NCBI RefSeq assembly: GCF_007860015.1
Contig: NZ_SJPS01000004.1
Span: 131,567-195,566 of the forward strand
From: Bythopirellula polymerisocia
GTDB taxonomy: Bacteria > Planctomycetota > Planctomycetia > Pirellulales > Lacipirellulaceae
Length of the DNA: 64,000 nt
Reading direction: 5' to 3'
Shown: positions 7,729 through 17,579 of the stretch, piece by piece
Layout: each line of letters starts with the position of its first letter
How positions within the stretch are numbered: the stretch's first letter is position 1
The notes under the pieces: model-generated
What the model saw: the letters and a program-made list of their open reading frames with translations, nothing else
What the model was told of the DNA's origin: nothing
The model's database searches: none
Made by a program: the position numbers and the translations under genes

Positions 7729-8697
7729 TTAAAAGCCCTTGAGTCCACAGGCTTCCTGGGCACGATTGAGTACCTCACCAGCCTTTTGGCGGGCTTTGGC
7801 AGCTCCGGCTGCGAGGATGTCGCGCACATCATCAGGTCGCCGTTGCCAATCTTCGCGACGACTGCGTGCATCCGCGAAGAAAGCCTCAGCCGCCTCTGCC
7901 AGTTTCTTTTTCACGTCTCCATAGCCAAACCCACCACGCTGATAAAGTTCGGCCATCTCCGCTCGATCACTTTCAGCGGCAACGAGTGAATACAAAAGAT
8001 ACAGCACGTCGTCCTGCGGGTCTTTGGATTCGTCCATCGGTCGCGAGTCAGTTGCGATTCGCATGATCTGTTTTTTTTGAGCCTTGGCATCTTCAAATAC
8101 TGCCAAGGTATTGTTGTAGCTCTTCGACATTTTCTCACCATCGGTACCTGGCACTCGGGCCGAACTGTCGAGTACCTTTGCCTTGGGAAGTACAAAGACC
8201 TCGCCATATTGGTGATTGAAACTCCCGGCAATGTCGCGGCACACTTCGATATGCTGGACTTGATCTTCGCCGACAGGCACGGTGTCACTGTCGTAGGCCA
8301 GGATGTCGGCTGCCTGCAACACGGGATAGGCAAACAGTCCAGCGTCGGCGGTGAGCCCCTTGGCTTTTTTATCCTTGTAGGCATGGCAGCGCTCGAGCAA
8401 CCCCATCGGTGTGCCACTCAGCAGTATCCAGCAGAGTTCGCTCACCTCGGGCACATCCGACTGGACAAACAAGACCGCCTGCTGAGGATCGAGTCCCAAG
8501 GCAATTAAATCCATTGCCGCGTCGAGCGAGTATTGAGCAAGCAACTGCTTATCGCGCACGGTCGTCAGCGCATGAAGATTTGCGATGAAGTAGTAAGCCT
8601 GCTCTGCATCCTGCAAGGCAATGTACTGCACAATCGCACCGAAATAATTCCCCCAGTGAGGACGTCCAGTAGGTTGGATTCCGCTAAGAACGCGCAT
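7729..8697 (-). CDS. trpS: Tryptophanyl-tRNA synthetase
   Basis: Class I aminoacyl-tRNA synthetase charging tRNA-Trp. The N terminus [20 protein letters not shown] carries the HIGH-type signature (here PHWGN), and EKMSKSYNN is the KMSKS loop. Also present are the tryptophan-pocket segment [15 protein letters not shown] and the conserved FVQSDVPE. I chose the ATG at 8697 (322 residues) because homologues begin directly before [10 protein letters not shown]. An in-frame ATG at 8754 would add 19 unconserved residues. Neither has a clear Shine-Dalgarno. It lies between ffh and acpS on the same strand. Confidence 0.92.
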   Translation of the reverse strand: MRVLSGIQPTGRPHWGNYFGAIVQYIALQDAEQAYYFIANLHALTTVRDKQLLAQYSLDAAMDLIALGLDPQQAVLFVQSDVPEVSELCWILLSGTPMGLLERCHAYKDKKAKGLTADAGLFAYPVLQAADILAYDSDTVPVGEDQVQHIEVCRDIAGSFNHQYGEVFVLPKAKVLDSSARVPGTDGEKMSKSYNNTLAVFEDAKAQKKQIMRIATDSRPMDESKDPQDDVLYLLYSLVAAESDRAEMAELYQRGGFGYGDVKKKLAEAAEAFFADARSRREDWQRRPDDVRDILAAGAAKARQKAGEVLNRAQEACGLKGF

Positions 8698-8774
8698 GTG
8701 GTAATCGTCTGTGTTCAGTAGTGAATAGCCGTGACTCAGCGAGTCGCAGGGCATGTGACTTTTTGGTAACTCAC

Positions 8775-10256
8775 TCAGCTTCCACGCTGCTCTCGCTTGC
8801 GGCGGCGCATCTCACGGTCTCGCTCTTTCTTGAGCTTGGCCTTCTCGGCAGGTGAGAGCCGCTTGCCAGTGGGTTGCTTTTTCTTCGAGAGCTGGGCGTT
8901 GGGGTTGGTCATGTCAGACTGCATCTGACGCATCATCTTCATCCGCTCTCGCATCCCTTTACCCGCCAGTTGGGTCATCATCTGTGCCATGACATCGAAC
9001 TGTTTGACCAGTTCGTTCACTTCGTGGGGCTCGACCCCCGAACCGGCAGCGATGCGGCGGCGGCGGCTTTGATCAATTGTCTTGGTTGGGTTTCGCCGTT
9101 CATCGGCAGTCATCGAGTCGATAATTCCAAACAAACGCTTCATGTCTTGCTCGGGATCGACGTCTCCCATGGCATCCTTGAGGCCACTCATGCCAGGGAT
9201 CATGCCCATGACCTTTTGCAGCGGCCCAAGCTTTTTTATCTGGCTCAATTGCGATTTGAAGTCGTCGAGCGTAAATTCGCCCTTCTTCATTCGCTCTTCC
9301 TGGCGAAGCATTTCATCCTGATCGAATTCCCGCTGGGCCTTCTCGACGAGTGTCAGAATATCGCCCTGACCCAGAATGCGACCGGCCATGCGGTCGGCAT
9401 GGAATTCTTCGAGTGCATCAAGATGCTCGCCCGTGCCGATGAACTTGATCGGCACACCGGTTACATGCTTGACTGAGATGGCTGCTCCGCCACGGGCATC
9501 TCCATCCATTTTGGTAAGGATCACGCCATCGAGTTCCAAGGCATCGTTAAATGCCTTCGCACTATTGACAGCATCCTGGCCCGTCATGCCATCGACAACG
9601 AGATAGGCTTGGTGGGGATTGCACTGGCGGTCGATCCGTTGCAGCTGGCCCATCAATTCTTCATCAACGTGCAGTCGCCCAGCCGTGTCGAGGATCACGA
9701 CGTCGGCCCCGAGTTTCTTCGCTTGCTTGAGAGCCTCGTTGCAAACTGAGACGGGATCCTTCTGCGCGCGATCTGAAAAGACGTCGATACCAAGTTGCTC
9801 GCCAAGCACGTGCAGTTGGTCGATCGCGGCAGGACGTTGGAGGTCGGCAGCGACTAGGAGCGGCTTACGTCCGGACTCCTTGAGCATCCGACCAAGTTTT
9901 CCGCAGGTCGTTGTTTTGCCCGAACCCTGCAGACCGCACATCATTAGCACGGTCACTTCGCCCTTGCCCAGAAGGTGCAGGGAGTTGTCGACCGGACCCA
10001 TCAGGTTCACGAGTTCCTGGTACACGAGGCCCACAACCTGCTGACTGGGGTCGAGCGACTTGAGTACCTTCTCACCAAGCGCCTGCTCGGTGACGTCCGC
10101 CATGAATTGCCGGACGACCGGGAAGCTCACATCCGCTTCAAGCAGCGATTTCTCGACCAGTTTAAGGCCGTCGCGCATGTTAGATTCAGAAAGCTTGCCC
10201 TTGCCCCTGAGCGTCTTGAACGCCGAGCCGAGTCCGTCTTGAAGGGCTTCAAACAT
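8775..10256 (-). CDS. ffh: Signal recognition particle protein Ffh (SRP54)
   Basis: GTPase of the signal recognition particle that delivers nascent membrane and secreted proteins to the Sec translocon with FtsY and SRP RNA. The 493 residues carry the N domain, G1 [14 protein letters not shown] (about 108-121), G3 [14 protein letters not shown]4 [12 protein letters not shown] and the methionine-rich M domain ([27 protein letters not shown] region), ending in a basic tail. First gene of the ffh-trpS-acpS-flavin reductase series. The SRP RNA gene was not found nearby. Confidence 0.95.
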   Translation of the reverse strand: MFEALQDGLGSAFKTLRGKGKLSESNMRDGLKLVEKSLLEADVSFPVVRQFMADVTEQALGEKVLKSLDPSQQVVGLVYQELVNLMGPVDNSLHLLGKGEVTVLMMCGLQGSGKTTTCGKLGRMLKESGRKPLLVAADLQRPAAIDQLHVLGEQLGIDVFSDRAQKDPVSVCNEALKQAKKLGADVVILDTAGRLHVDEELMGQLQRIDRQCNPHQAYLVVDGMTGQDAVNSAKAFNDALELDGVILTKMDGDARGGAAISVKHVTGVPIKFIGTGEHLDALEEFHADRMAGRILGQGDILTLVEKAQREFDQDEMLRQEERMKKGEFTLDDFKSQLSQIKKLGPLQKVMGMIPGMSGLKDAMGDVDPEQDMKRLFGIIDSMTADERRNPTKTIDQSRRRRIAAGSGVEPHEVNELVKQFDVMAQMMTQLAGKGMRERMKMMRQMQSDMTNPNAQLSKKKQPTGKRLSPAEKAKLKKERDREMRRRKREQRGS

Positions 10257-10592
10257 AAGAGATACCGCTAGGAATGTATTCGAGGTTGTTGCACCCCCCG
10301 ATCGTGGGGGAAGGGGGCTGAAACTTGGATTCTAGCCGATTTCGCGGGCAGGGGAAATCCTCCGTGCCACAGACTTCCTGCCTGTGAATCTAGGCGACTG
10401 GCAGGATTCCTACCCCACTTATCCGCTAAGACTGGCAAACCTCCCCGGCCACTCGAGCGGATCGGCCCCCATTCGCCGCTCATGACTGGACAACCCCTAT
10501 TTCATGACCAAAAGTCCAGTGTGGGAACTTCTGCGCGCGTTGGTTCCCTGAAATACAAAGTTCTTGTCAAAAACTTTCAGCAGGTAAGCTCG
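10257..10592. other. Divergent intergenic region between ffh and the AAA ATPase gene
   Basis: No gene is supported here. The stretch must hold promoters for both divergent genes, but no clear consensus hexamers stand out. A C-run/G-run hairpin (CCCCC at about 10295 with GGGGG at about 10307) is present. If the AAA gene used the ATG at 10482, its last 111 bases would be coding. Confidence 0.4.
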
Positions 10593-11948
10593 ATGGCCAG
10601 CGAAACGCTTCACGCACCCGTTCATTCCAACATTCCTTCCCCGGTTGCGAGTTCCGCACGAAATTGTGCTTCCCAGGATAGTCAATCCTCGTCGTCTCCG
10701 GTGCGGTTTGTCCCCCCCGATCCTGAATCGCTTGAAGAGACGGGCCTCAATGAGCACGACTTGGAAGTGCTCGTGTTAAAGCTCCTCTTGAAGCGGGGCA
10801 CGGTGTCTGGTCGAGGGATCGCTGAGAGGCTGCATCTTCCACGCCCAATTCTTCAACAATCATTTGAAAGGTTGCGCTCGGAACTGATGATCGCCATCAA
10901 GGGTTCTTCAGGTTTGGAAGACTACGTGTTCCAGCTGACCGAGGCTGGTTTTGATCGCGCTCGACGCGAGCATCAGCATTGCTCCTACGCCGGTGCCGCC
11001 CCGGTGCCCCTGGATGCCTACATGGAAGGCATTGCCAATCAATCGCTTCAACAAAGCTCACTGACGATGGAAAAACTGCGGGCCGCATTCTGCGACCTGC
11101 GTTTGAGCGAAACGCTTATTAGCCAACTCGGCCAAGCGATTAACGATGGTCGCGGCTTGTTCCTGTTTGGCCCCCCTGGCAACGGCAAGACGAGTCTCTC
11201 TGAGTTAGTGGTGAGTGCCTTCGGAGAGTATCTTTGGATTCCACGAACCATCACCATCGACGGGGAGTTAGTGCGACTCTACGATCCGCGCAGCCATGAG
11301 GCGGTTGAACTGCCCCAGTTGGAAGAAATCAGCTACGACAAACGATGGATCTTGATTCGTCGGCCCACGATCATTGTCGGTGGCGAACTGACGATGGAAC
11401 AACTTGATTTGCAGGTGAATCCACAAACCGGCATCAGCGAAGCTTCGGTTCAATTGCGAGCTAATGGCGGGGCACTGGTGATCGACGATTTCGGTCGGCA
11501 ACGGATGCCCACGTCCGAACTCCTGAATCGGCTCATCGTGCCGATGGAGAAACACCACGACTATCTTAATCTCTCCAGCGGCCGGCAAGTGGCCGTCCCG
11601 TTTGACATGCTGATCGTATTTTCGACCAACTTGGAGCCAAGCGACTTGGTCGACGAGGCATTCTTGCGGCGTATCCCGTATAAGATCGAAGTCGAGGGCC
11701 CGAGCACTGAAGAGTTCGTAGCTCTGTTGCACGACCTAGCAAGCAAGATCGAATGCAATTGCGACCCTGGCGCGGTGGACTATCTCCTTAACAAACATTA
11801 CGAGCCAACCGGTCGTCCATTACGTTTCTGTCACCCTCGCGACCTCCTGCGGCAGATCCGCAACTACTGCGAATTCCACAACCAACCACTGGCTGTAACG
11901 AGTCAAACGATCGACATCGCCGTGAAAAACTATTTCGCGGGACTGTAG
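10593..11948 (+). CDS. AAA-family ATPase with an N-terminal winged-helix-like region
   Basis: The 451-residue product has a disordered Ser/Pro-rich start, then a segment resembling a winged-helix DNA-binding domain (about residues 50-125, with GTVSGRGIAERLHLPRPILQ), then an AAA ATPase core. Walker A is GPPGNGKTS at about 193-201, and Walker B is GALVIDDFGR with an arginine-containing segment FLRRIPYKI further on. The C-terminal lid includes GRPLRFCHPRDLLRQI. Start at 10593 follows AGGTAAG; an upstream in-frame ATG at 10482 would add 37 unconserved-looking residues. Targets are unknown. It could be a helix-turn-helix-linked chaperone or regulator. Confidence 0.75.
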   Translation: MASETLHAPVHSNIPSPVASSARNCASQDSQSSSSPVRFVPPDPESLEETGLNEHDLEVLVLKLLLKRGTVSGRGIAERLHLPRPILQQSFERLRSELMIAIKGSSGLEDYVFQLTEAGFDRARREHQHCSYAGAAPVPLDAYMEGIANQSLQQSSLTMEKLRAAFCDLRLSETLISQLGQAINDGRGLFLFGPPGNGKTSLSELVVSAFGEYLWIPRTITIDGELVRLYDPRSHEAVELPQLEEISYDKRWILIRRPTIIVGGELTMEQLDLQVNPQTGISEASVQLRANGGALVIDDFGRQRMPTSELLNRLIVPMEKHHDYLNLSSGRQVAVPFDMLIVFSTNLEPSDLVDEAFLRRIPYKIEVEGPSTEEFVALLHDLASKIECNCDPGAVDYLLNKHYEPTGRPLRFCHPRDLLRQIRNYCEFHNQPLAVTSQTIDIAVKNYFAGL

Positions 11949-12113
11949 TATTCTGTTCGTTACGACGTGGTATTCTTCCTTAGCCGCGACGCACCTTCGA
12001 GTGGAGCTCGACAAAGTGGAGCGAGTCTCTATCTCATCTCCACCCCTATACCGCTTTGTGATAGAATCTGCACGGTATTGTAGGTCACCCAACTTTCAGG
12101 CACAGTGCAAGCG

Positions 12114-12590
12114 ATGGCAACGGATATCGACGACTTAAAAGCAAATCTCAAACGCTGGACTCTGTTTCTCGGAGTGCTCCAAATCGCGGTTGGCTGTGTC
12201 ATTGGATTTATTCCCCCATCAGCCGTAGCTTGGTTTCGTGGGATCGTGATGGCCCATATAGAATTCACCGCCAATGGTGTCTTAATGGTAGCCTTTGGAT
12301 TCCTGATCGCTGAACTAAACCTGAATTCGGTGGCATTGAAAATGTGGTTTATCCTATTGCAAATCGGAACATGGACAAACGGAGCGGCGGGAGTAGCCGC
12401 TGCTTTCCAGGGTGCAACCTCGAAGCTTATGCCAACGCTCAATGAGAAATTTCCGCCACCCAACGGGACCGATAGTGCCCTGGTTTCCGGCTCACTCAAA
12501 CTCTGCGGAGTGACAATCATGGCTGCGTTGTTGCTCACACTTTATGGGCTAGCACGATCGAGAACGACCGATCTCGATGAGAACGTCTGA
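12114..12590 (+). CDS. HabA / styrene-oxide-isomerase-like membrane protein
   Basis: The 158-residue protein has four predicted membrane helices. Its pattern AHIEFTANGVLMVAFG followed by WTNGAAGVAAAFQG matches the signature of hydroxylaminobenzene mutase (HabA) and styrene oxide isomerase: AHxxxxxNG, then WxN..G with a small-residue helix. In the isomerases the conserved histidine, as I recall, binds heme b. The start is the ATG at 12114; a GTG three codons earlier is also possible. It precedes mch on the same strand. The substrate is unknown, so I assign the family only. Confidence 0.65.
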   Translation: MATDIDDLKANLKRWTLFLGVLQIAVGCVIGFIPPSAVAWFRGIVMAHIEFTANGVLMVAFGFLIAELNLNSVALKMWFILLQIGTWTNGAAGVAAAFQGATSKLMPTLNEKFPPPNGTDSALVSGSLKLCGVTIMAALLLTLYGLARSRTTDLDENV

Positions 12591-12730
12591 TGACGCTTTC
12601 TACAAAAAAAAGACCCTAGAATAGTGCATAGTCTCGATTACATAGCGTTCCTAGGCAGAGACCGTATTGAAGAGGTAACTTGTCCACCAGTCGCTAGCGA
12701 AAACCTCTGCCATCCGCTATCGTCACATTC

Positions 12731-13693
12731 ATGAGTGACCACTCGTATTTTCAACTGAATCAACGTGCTAGGCGCCTCTGCCAGGAGATTGTGGCCCAAG
12801 CGCGATCGCTGCAAGTCACGGTCAACACACTCAACTGTGGCGAGACGCTCATTGACATGGGAATCGAGGTGCAGGGAAGCCGGGAGGCGGCACTGCTGCT
12901 TGCGCGGGTCTGTCTGGCGGATTTAGGGGAAGTAGCGTTTGACGACTCACCAACGGGCAATCAATGGCCGAATGTGAAAGTGACGACTCGCGAGCCGGTC
13001 GCGGCTTGCCTGGCCTCTCAGTATGCCGGTTGGGAGATTCAGGGCGAAAAGTTCTTCGCCATGGGTTCGGGACCGATGCGGGCCGCGGCGGGGCGGGAGG
13101 CTTTATTTGATGAGATTGGGAACCGAGAGACCGCAAGCGAAGTGGTCGGCGTGTTAGAGACAGGGAAGTTTCCGCCGGAGCAGGTTTGCCTAGAACTTGC
13201 CGAGAAGTGTGGCGTCGCGTCGGAGGGATTGACGCTGTTAGTGGCACCCACCAGTTCGGTATGTGGCACGTTGCAGATCGTCGCTCGTAGCGTCGAGACG
13301 GCCCTGCATAAGTTGCACGAACTAAAGTTTGATCTGTCTCGCATCGAAGCGGGTCAGGGGACTGCCCCGATGCCCCCCTTGTTGACGGACGACTTTGCCG
13401 CGATTGGACGCACGAACGACGCGATCCTCTATGGCGGGCAGGTCACGCTGGAGGTGCATGGCGATGACGAGTCACTAGCCGAGATCGGACCACGTGTCCC
13501 TAGTTCGGCTTCGCCGGATTACGGCAAGCCATTCGCCGAGATACTTGCCGAGTATGACAATGCTTTCTACAAAGTCGATCCACTCCTCTTCAGCCCTGCG
13601 GTAATTGAGCTGGTGAATCTCGATACGGGAAATCGCTTCCGGTACGGTGAAGTGAACATGGAAGTGCTAACCCAATCTTTCACGAGCCACTAG
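12731..13693 (+). CDS. mch: Methenyltetrahydromethanopterin cyclohydrolase
   Basis: Catalyses reversible hydrolysis of methenyl-H4MPT to formyl-H4MPT in the tetrahydromethanopterin C1 oxidation pathway of methylotrophs, archaea and planctomycetes. The 320-residue protein matches Mch throughout: NCGETLIDMGIEVQGS, the conserved FFAMGSGPMRA (about 107-117), LLVAPTSSVCGTLQIVARSVETALHKL and a C-terminal GRTNDAILYGGQVTLEV. It is followed after 12 bp by an ATP-grasp gene. In this phylum the pathway is usually assigned to formaldehyde detoxification or C1 turnover. Confidence 0.93.
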   Translation: MSDHSYFQLNQRARRLCQEIVAQARSLQVTVNTLNCGETLIDMGIEVQGSREAALLLARVCLADLGEVAFDDSPTGNQWPNVKVTTREPVAACLASQYAGWEIQGEKFFAMGSGPMRAAAGREALFDEIGNRETASEVVGVLETGKFPPEQVCLELAEKCGVASEGLTLLVAPTSSVCGTLQIVARSVETALHKLHELKFDLSRIEAGQGTAPMPPLLTDDFAAIGRTNDAILYGGQVTLEVHGDDESLAEIGPRVPSSASPDYGKPFAEILAEYDNAFYKVDPLLFSPAVIELVNLDTGNRFRYGEVNMEVLTQSFTSH

Positions 13694-13705
13694 CAACTTA
13701 TCCCC

Positions 13706-14578
13706 ATGCAAATTGCAATCCTGGGCAATGCCGATAGTTGGTATACAAACGACCTCGTTCGCGCTGCGGATGGGCGGCACGAGATACTCCCCATCGATTA
13801 CCAGCAGCTTGCCTCAACGGTCGGAGGCGACACGAAAGTTCACACGGCGTGGGTAAACCTCAACGAGTTAGACGCGGTGCTAGTCCGCTCTATGCCGCCG
13901 GGGTCGCTCGAACAAATCATCTTCCGCATGGACGCCCTTGCGAATCTGGCAATGGCGAGCGTCAATGTGGTGAACCCTCCGCGATCTATCGAAGTGGCGG
14001 TCGACAAATACCTGGCCACGACGCGGCTAGCTGCAGCGGGCCTGCTCGTGCCTAAAACAATTACCTGTCAGACGCTGGAACAAGCGATGCTGGCCTTCGA
14101 GGAGTTGGGAGGCGACGTGGTCCTCAAACCGCTATTCGGTTCCGAGGGGCGAGGCATCGTGCGACTCAGCGATGAGGCGATCGCCTTGCGAACGTTCAAG
14201 GCACTTGCCGCGATTGGCTCGGTGTTCTACTTGCAAGAATTTCTGGAGCACGAAGGATGTGACCTCCGACTCTTGGTGATTGGCGAGGATGTGCTGGGCA
14301 TGAAACGTTGCAATAAACTCGACTGGCGGACCAATATCAGCCGAGGTGCGACGGGCGAGTCGCTGGCCGTAACCAGCGAACTGGCAGGAATAGCCTTGCA
14401 GTCGGCGGCCGCCATTGGGGCCCCCCTGGCGGGCGTGGATTTGCTGCCTACGCGTGATGGTCGTCTGATTGCTATTGAAGTGAACGCAGTGCCCGGCTGG
14501 CGGGCATTGTCAGAGGTGACTGGCGTGGACGTAGCTCTGCGGGTGCTGAGATATCTGGAGACCCACGGACCACAGTAG
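13706..14578 (+). CDS. RimK-like ATP-grasp ligase, probably for methanopterin-type cofactor
   Basis: The 290-residue product is an ATP-grasp enzyme of the RimK group. Visible parts are VDKYLATTRLAAAGLLVPKT, the nucleotide-binding VVLKPLFGSEGRGIVRL (about residues 135-150), FYLQEFLEHEGCDLRLLVIG, and the metal-site end GVDLLPTRDGRLIAIEVNAVPGW. Such enzymes join an amino acid (often glutamate) to a carboxylate. Its position 12 bp after mch suggests a step in making or glutamylating the H4MPT cofactor. That role is inferred from context; ribosomal protein modification is an alternative. Confidence 0.82.
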   Translation: MQIAILGNADSWYTNDLVRAADGRHEILPIDYQQLASTVGGDTKVHTAWVNLNELDAVLVRSMPPGSLEQIIFRMDALANLAMASVNVVNPPRSIEVAVDKYLATTRLAAAGLLVPKTITCQTLEQAMLAFEELGGDVVLKPLFGSEGRGIVRLSDEAIALRTFKALAAIGSVFYLQEFLEHEGCDLRLLVIGEDVLGMKRCNKLDWRTNISRGATGESLAVTSELAGIALQSAAAIGAPLAGVDLLPTRDGRLIAIEVNAVPGWRALSEVTGVDVALRVLRYLETHGPQ

Positions 14579-14632
14579 TAATGTTGTTGTAAAGGCGAGA
14601 TATTTTCCGAAATTGCCCTCTTTGCCAGCCAG

Positions 14633-14661
14633 TTGTTGGACCCGCACGGGATCGGTATAAT
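14633..14661 (+). promoter_or_regulatory. Sigma-70-type promoter of gap
   Basis: TTGTTG at 14633-14638 (four of six bases match the -35 consensus) and a perfect TATAAT at 14656-14661 are separated by 17 bp. Transcription would begin near 14668, giving a leader of about 145 nt before the gap start codon. Confidence 0.75.
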
Positions 14662-14733
14662 CGCTGGTTAAACATCCACCTAGCACGGCCAAAAGAGGGC
14701 CTGTGCCCCTGCCTTGTGGCCGCTTCTGTATAA

Positions 14734-15831
<1,098 letters not shown>

Positions 15832-15854
15832 GCGACTTTGTATCTAGTAAAAAA

Positions 15855-15891
15855 TAAAAGCCTCGTCCTGAGTTTGGGACGAGGCTTTTTT
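15855..15891. terminator. Bidirectional rho-independent terminator
   Basis: AGCCTCGTCC and GGACGAGGCT pair perfectly around an 8-nt loop. A T-run follows on the plus strand and an A-rich stretch precedes it, so the same hairpin can end both gap (plus) and the convergent gene at 15925-17418 (minus). Confidence 0.9.
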
Positions 15892-15924
15892 GTTGACACA
15901 TCGTTGCAGGTCTGGTGAATTACC

Positions 15925-17418
15925 TCAAAACTCCACCTGATATTTCTGAGTCATCTTACGACGGATGGCTGCGGTGGCGTCGTCGATCAACTTGAATCCT
16001 TCTACGCGGGCATTGTTGGAGGCGGCCATAGCTTGAGCTCGAGCGGCAGATCGATCAGCTGCACTTGCCCGGGCACCGCCGTAGGCATCGCCAATAAGGT
16101 TGCCAAAGTAGCCGTAGTCGATCGAGTAATTACTGTAGCCACCGCCTCCCATTCCAGCTGTTGCAGTGCCGTAATCTATCCCGCCCTGTCGCTTGGAGAG
16201 AGCCATCGAACGCAAAGTAGTCGCAAGTTGGGCGCCGAACTCGAGCAATTCCGGATCGACGTTCAAAATGGGCATGCGATCGATCTTGCGTGAGTAGCGT
16301 TCCATCACGGCTGCACTTGCTTTATTGCCTTTGAGGTCCCGGCGGAGGTCCTTGATCAGCACATCGATCGAACGAAAGTAAACAAGCGAAGCCTCTCGTA
16401 TCTCGCTTTCAGGTGTTTCTTCCGAGCTCTGACTTTCGCCGGTAGAGTCTTTGAGTTGGCTGAACTTGGTTGACGGAAGTTCGATCACACTGAAAACTCG
16501 GCGTTGGCCGTCTTGCGATAAAGGACCTTCCATGTGGATCGCTCGATCCTTTACGCTCAACTTCCAGGATTCCAAATCCGAGATATTAGCACCCAAATCA
16601 CCTAAAACAGAAAGCACCAATTCCTTGGCAACTGGTTCGAGTGGAGCGATGTCGCTTGCGAAGTCGACCCGCAGCTGGGCTTGCACATCTTTGCCGACTG
16701 CGACTCGCAAGGTGGCGCCTTGCAGGCTCGTGAGTAGCGGAACGATCTCCTCGGCCGACAATCCCGTCTTTTTGAGTAGCGGAGATGCTTCGATCTTTTG
16801 AATAACTTCATGAGGCTGCACGACATTCGCCAGATCGATGGCCATGAGAATCTGGACCTTTTCGTTGGTCAACCGCGTGGCCTGCTTGAGATAGTCCGTA
16901 AGGGCCACTTCGGTGTTCTTCTTGGCAAAACTCAACCACCGGGAAACGAACTGGCGTTCGGCAGGAAACATGACTCCCAGTTCCTGGCGACTCAACTCGA
17001 CAAAGTAAGCATCACTCGGAGTCCAGGCAGCTTCGCTGCCGTCAATTGTATCGAGATATCCGCCTTCACTTCGGGCAATGGAGCGCATGGAGACCGACTC
17101 GCTTAGCTCCATAACACCCAATTCCCACAGTTGAGAGAAGTCATCGCTTGGCTGCAATGCTGCTGCCAGTACCAGCTTCTTTGCTTCGGGGGGGAGGAAG
17201 ATGGGCCGCTCAACGTAAGCGAGTTCCAGTTTTTTGCCCCAGCCCTCTTGCTGGGCAAGGGGACTCTGCAATGTTTGCTCCACATCGATCAAGACCAGGG
17301 TATTCGCTGACGCGGGAACTTTTGCAAGTAATTGGTCGAATTCGCCACACTGGGCACTATTTGTTAAAGCGAGTGTAAGCAAGAGAATGAGTGGGCCACA
17401 ACATTGTCGTATCATCAA
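15925..17418 (-). CDS. Exported protein of unknown function
   Basis: The 497-residue product starts with a clear signal peptide (about residues 1-24, ending AQCGE). It is predicted to be mainly soluble alpha/beta. Near residues 425-455 there is a low-complexity glycine/tyrosine stretch (GMGGGGYSNYSIDYGYFGN), and it ends with an Ala/Arg-rich probable helix (RASAADRSAARAQAMAASNN). No enzyme motif is recognised. The opening phrase LLAKVPASANTLVLIDVEQ suggests a planctomycete lineage-specific secreted family. Its 3' end shares the bidirectional terminator with gap. Upstream, 161 bp separate it from a minus-strand lipoprotein gene. Confidence 0.75.
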   Translation of the reverse strand: MMIRQCCGPLILLLTLALTNSAQCGEFDQLLAKVPASANTLVLIDVEQTLQSPLAQQEGWGKKLELAYVERPIFLPPEAKKLVLAAALQPSDDFSQLWELGVMELSESVSMRSIARSEGGYLDTIDGSEAAWTPSDAYFVELSRQELGVMFPAERQFVSRWLSFAKKNTEVALTDYLKQATRLTNEKVQILMAIDLANVVQPHEVIQKIEASPLLKKTGLSAEEIVPLLTSLQGATLRVAVGKDVQAQLRVDFASDIAPLEPVAKELVLSVLGDLGANISDLESWKLSVKDRAIHMEGPLSQDGQRRVFSVIELPSTKFSQLKDSTGESQSSEETPESEIREASLVYFRSIDVLIKDLRRDLKGNKASAAVMERYSRKIDRMPILNVDPELLEFGAQLATTLRSMALSKRQGGIDYGTATAGMGGGGYSNYSIDYGYFGNLIGDAYGGARASAADRSAARAQAMAASNNARVEGFKLIDDATAAIRRKMTQKYQVEF

Positions 17419-17579
17419 TAAACCTCATTGTGATGAGAAGCTTTGATTCAAAAGAATCGGGAGACTAGTAAACTGGAGATGATACCAAAAAGAGAAGTCG
17501 ATTGGTAGAACTTACCACTCAAATCGAGATGACTTTAAGCGAAATAGAATCGCAGAAAGCTGAATTCAAGTTTCAGAGG

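Noticed and set aside
10257..10592. SRP RNA gene sought beside ffh
   Set aside because: No SRP-type hairpin with a GGAA tetraloop and flanking conserved bases was seen here, nor in the hairpin region 24718-24749, which superficially resembles it.
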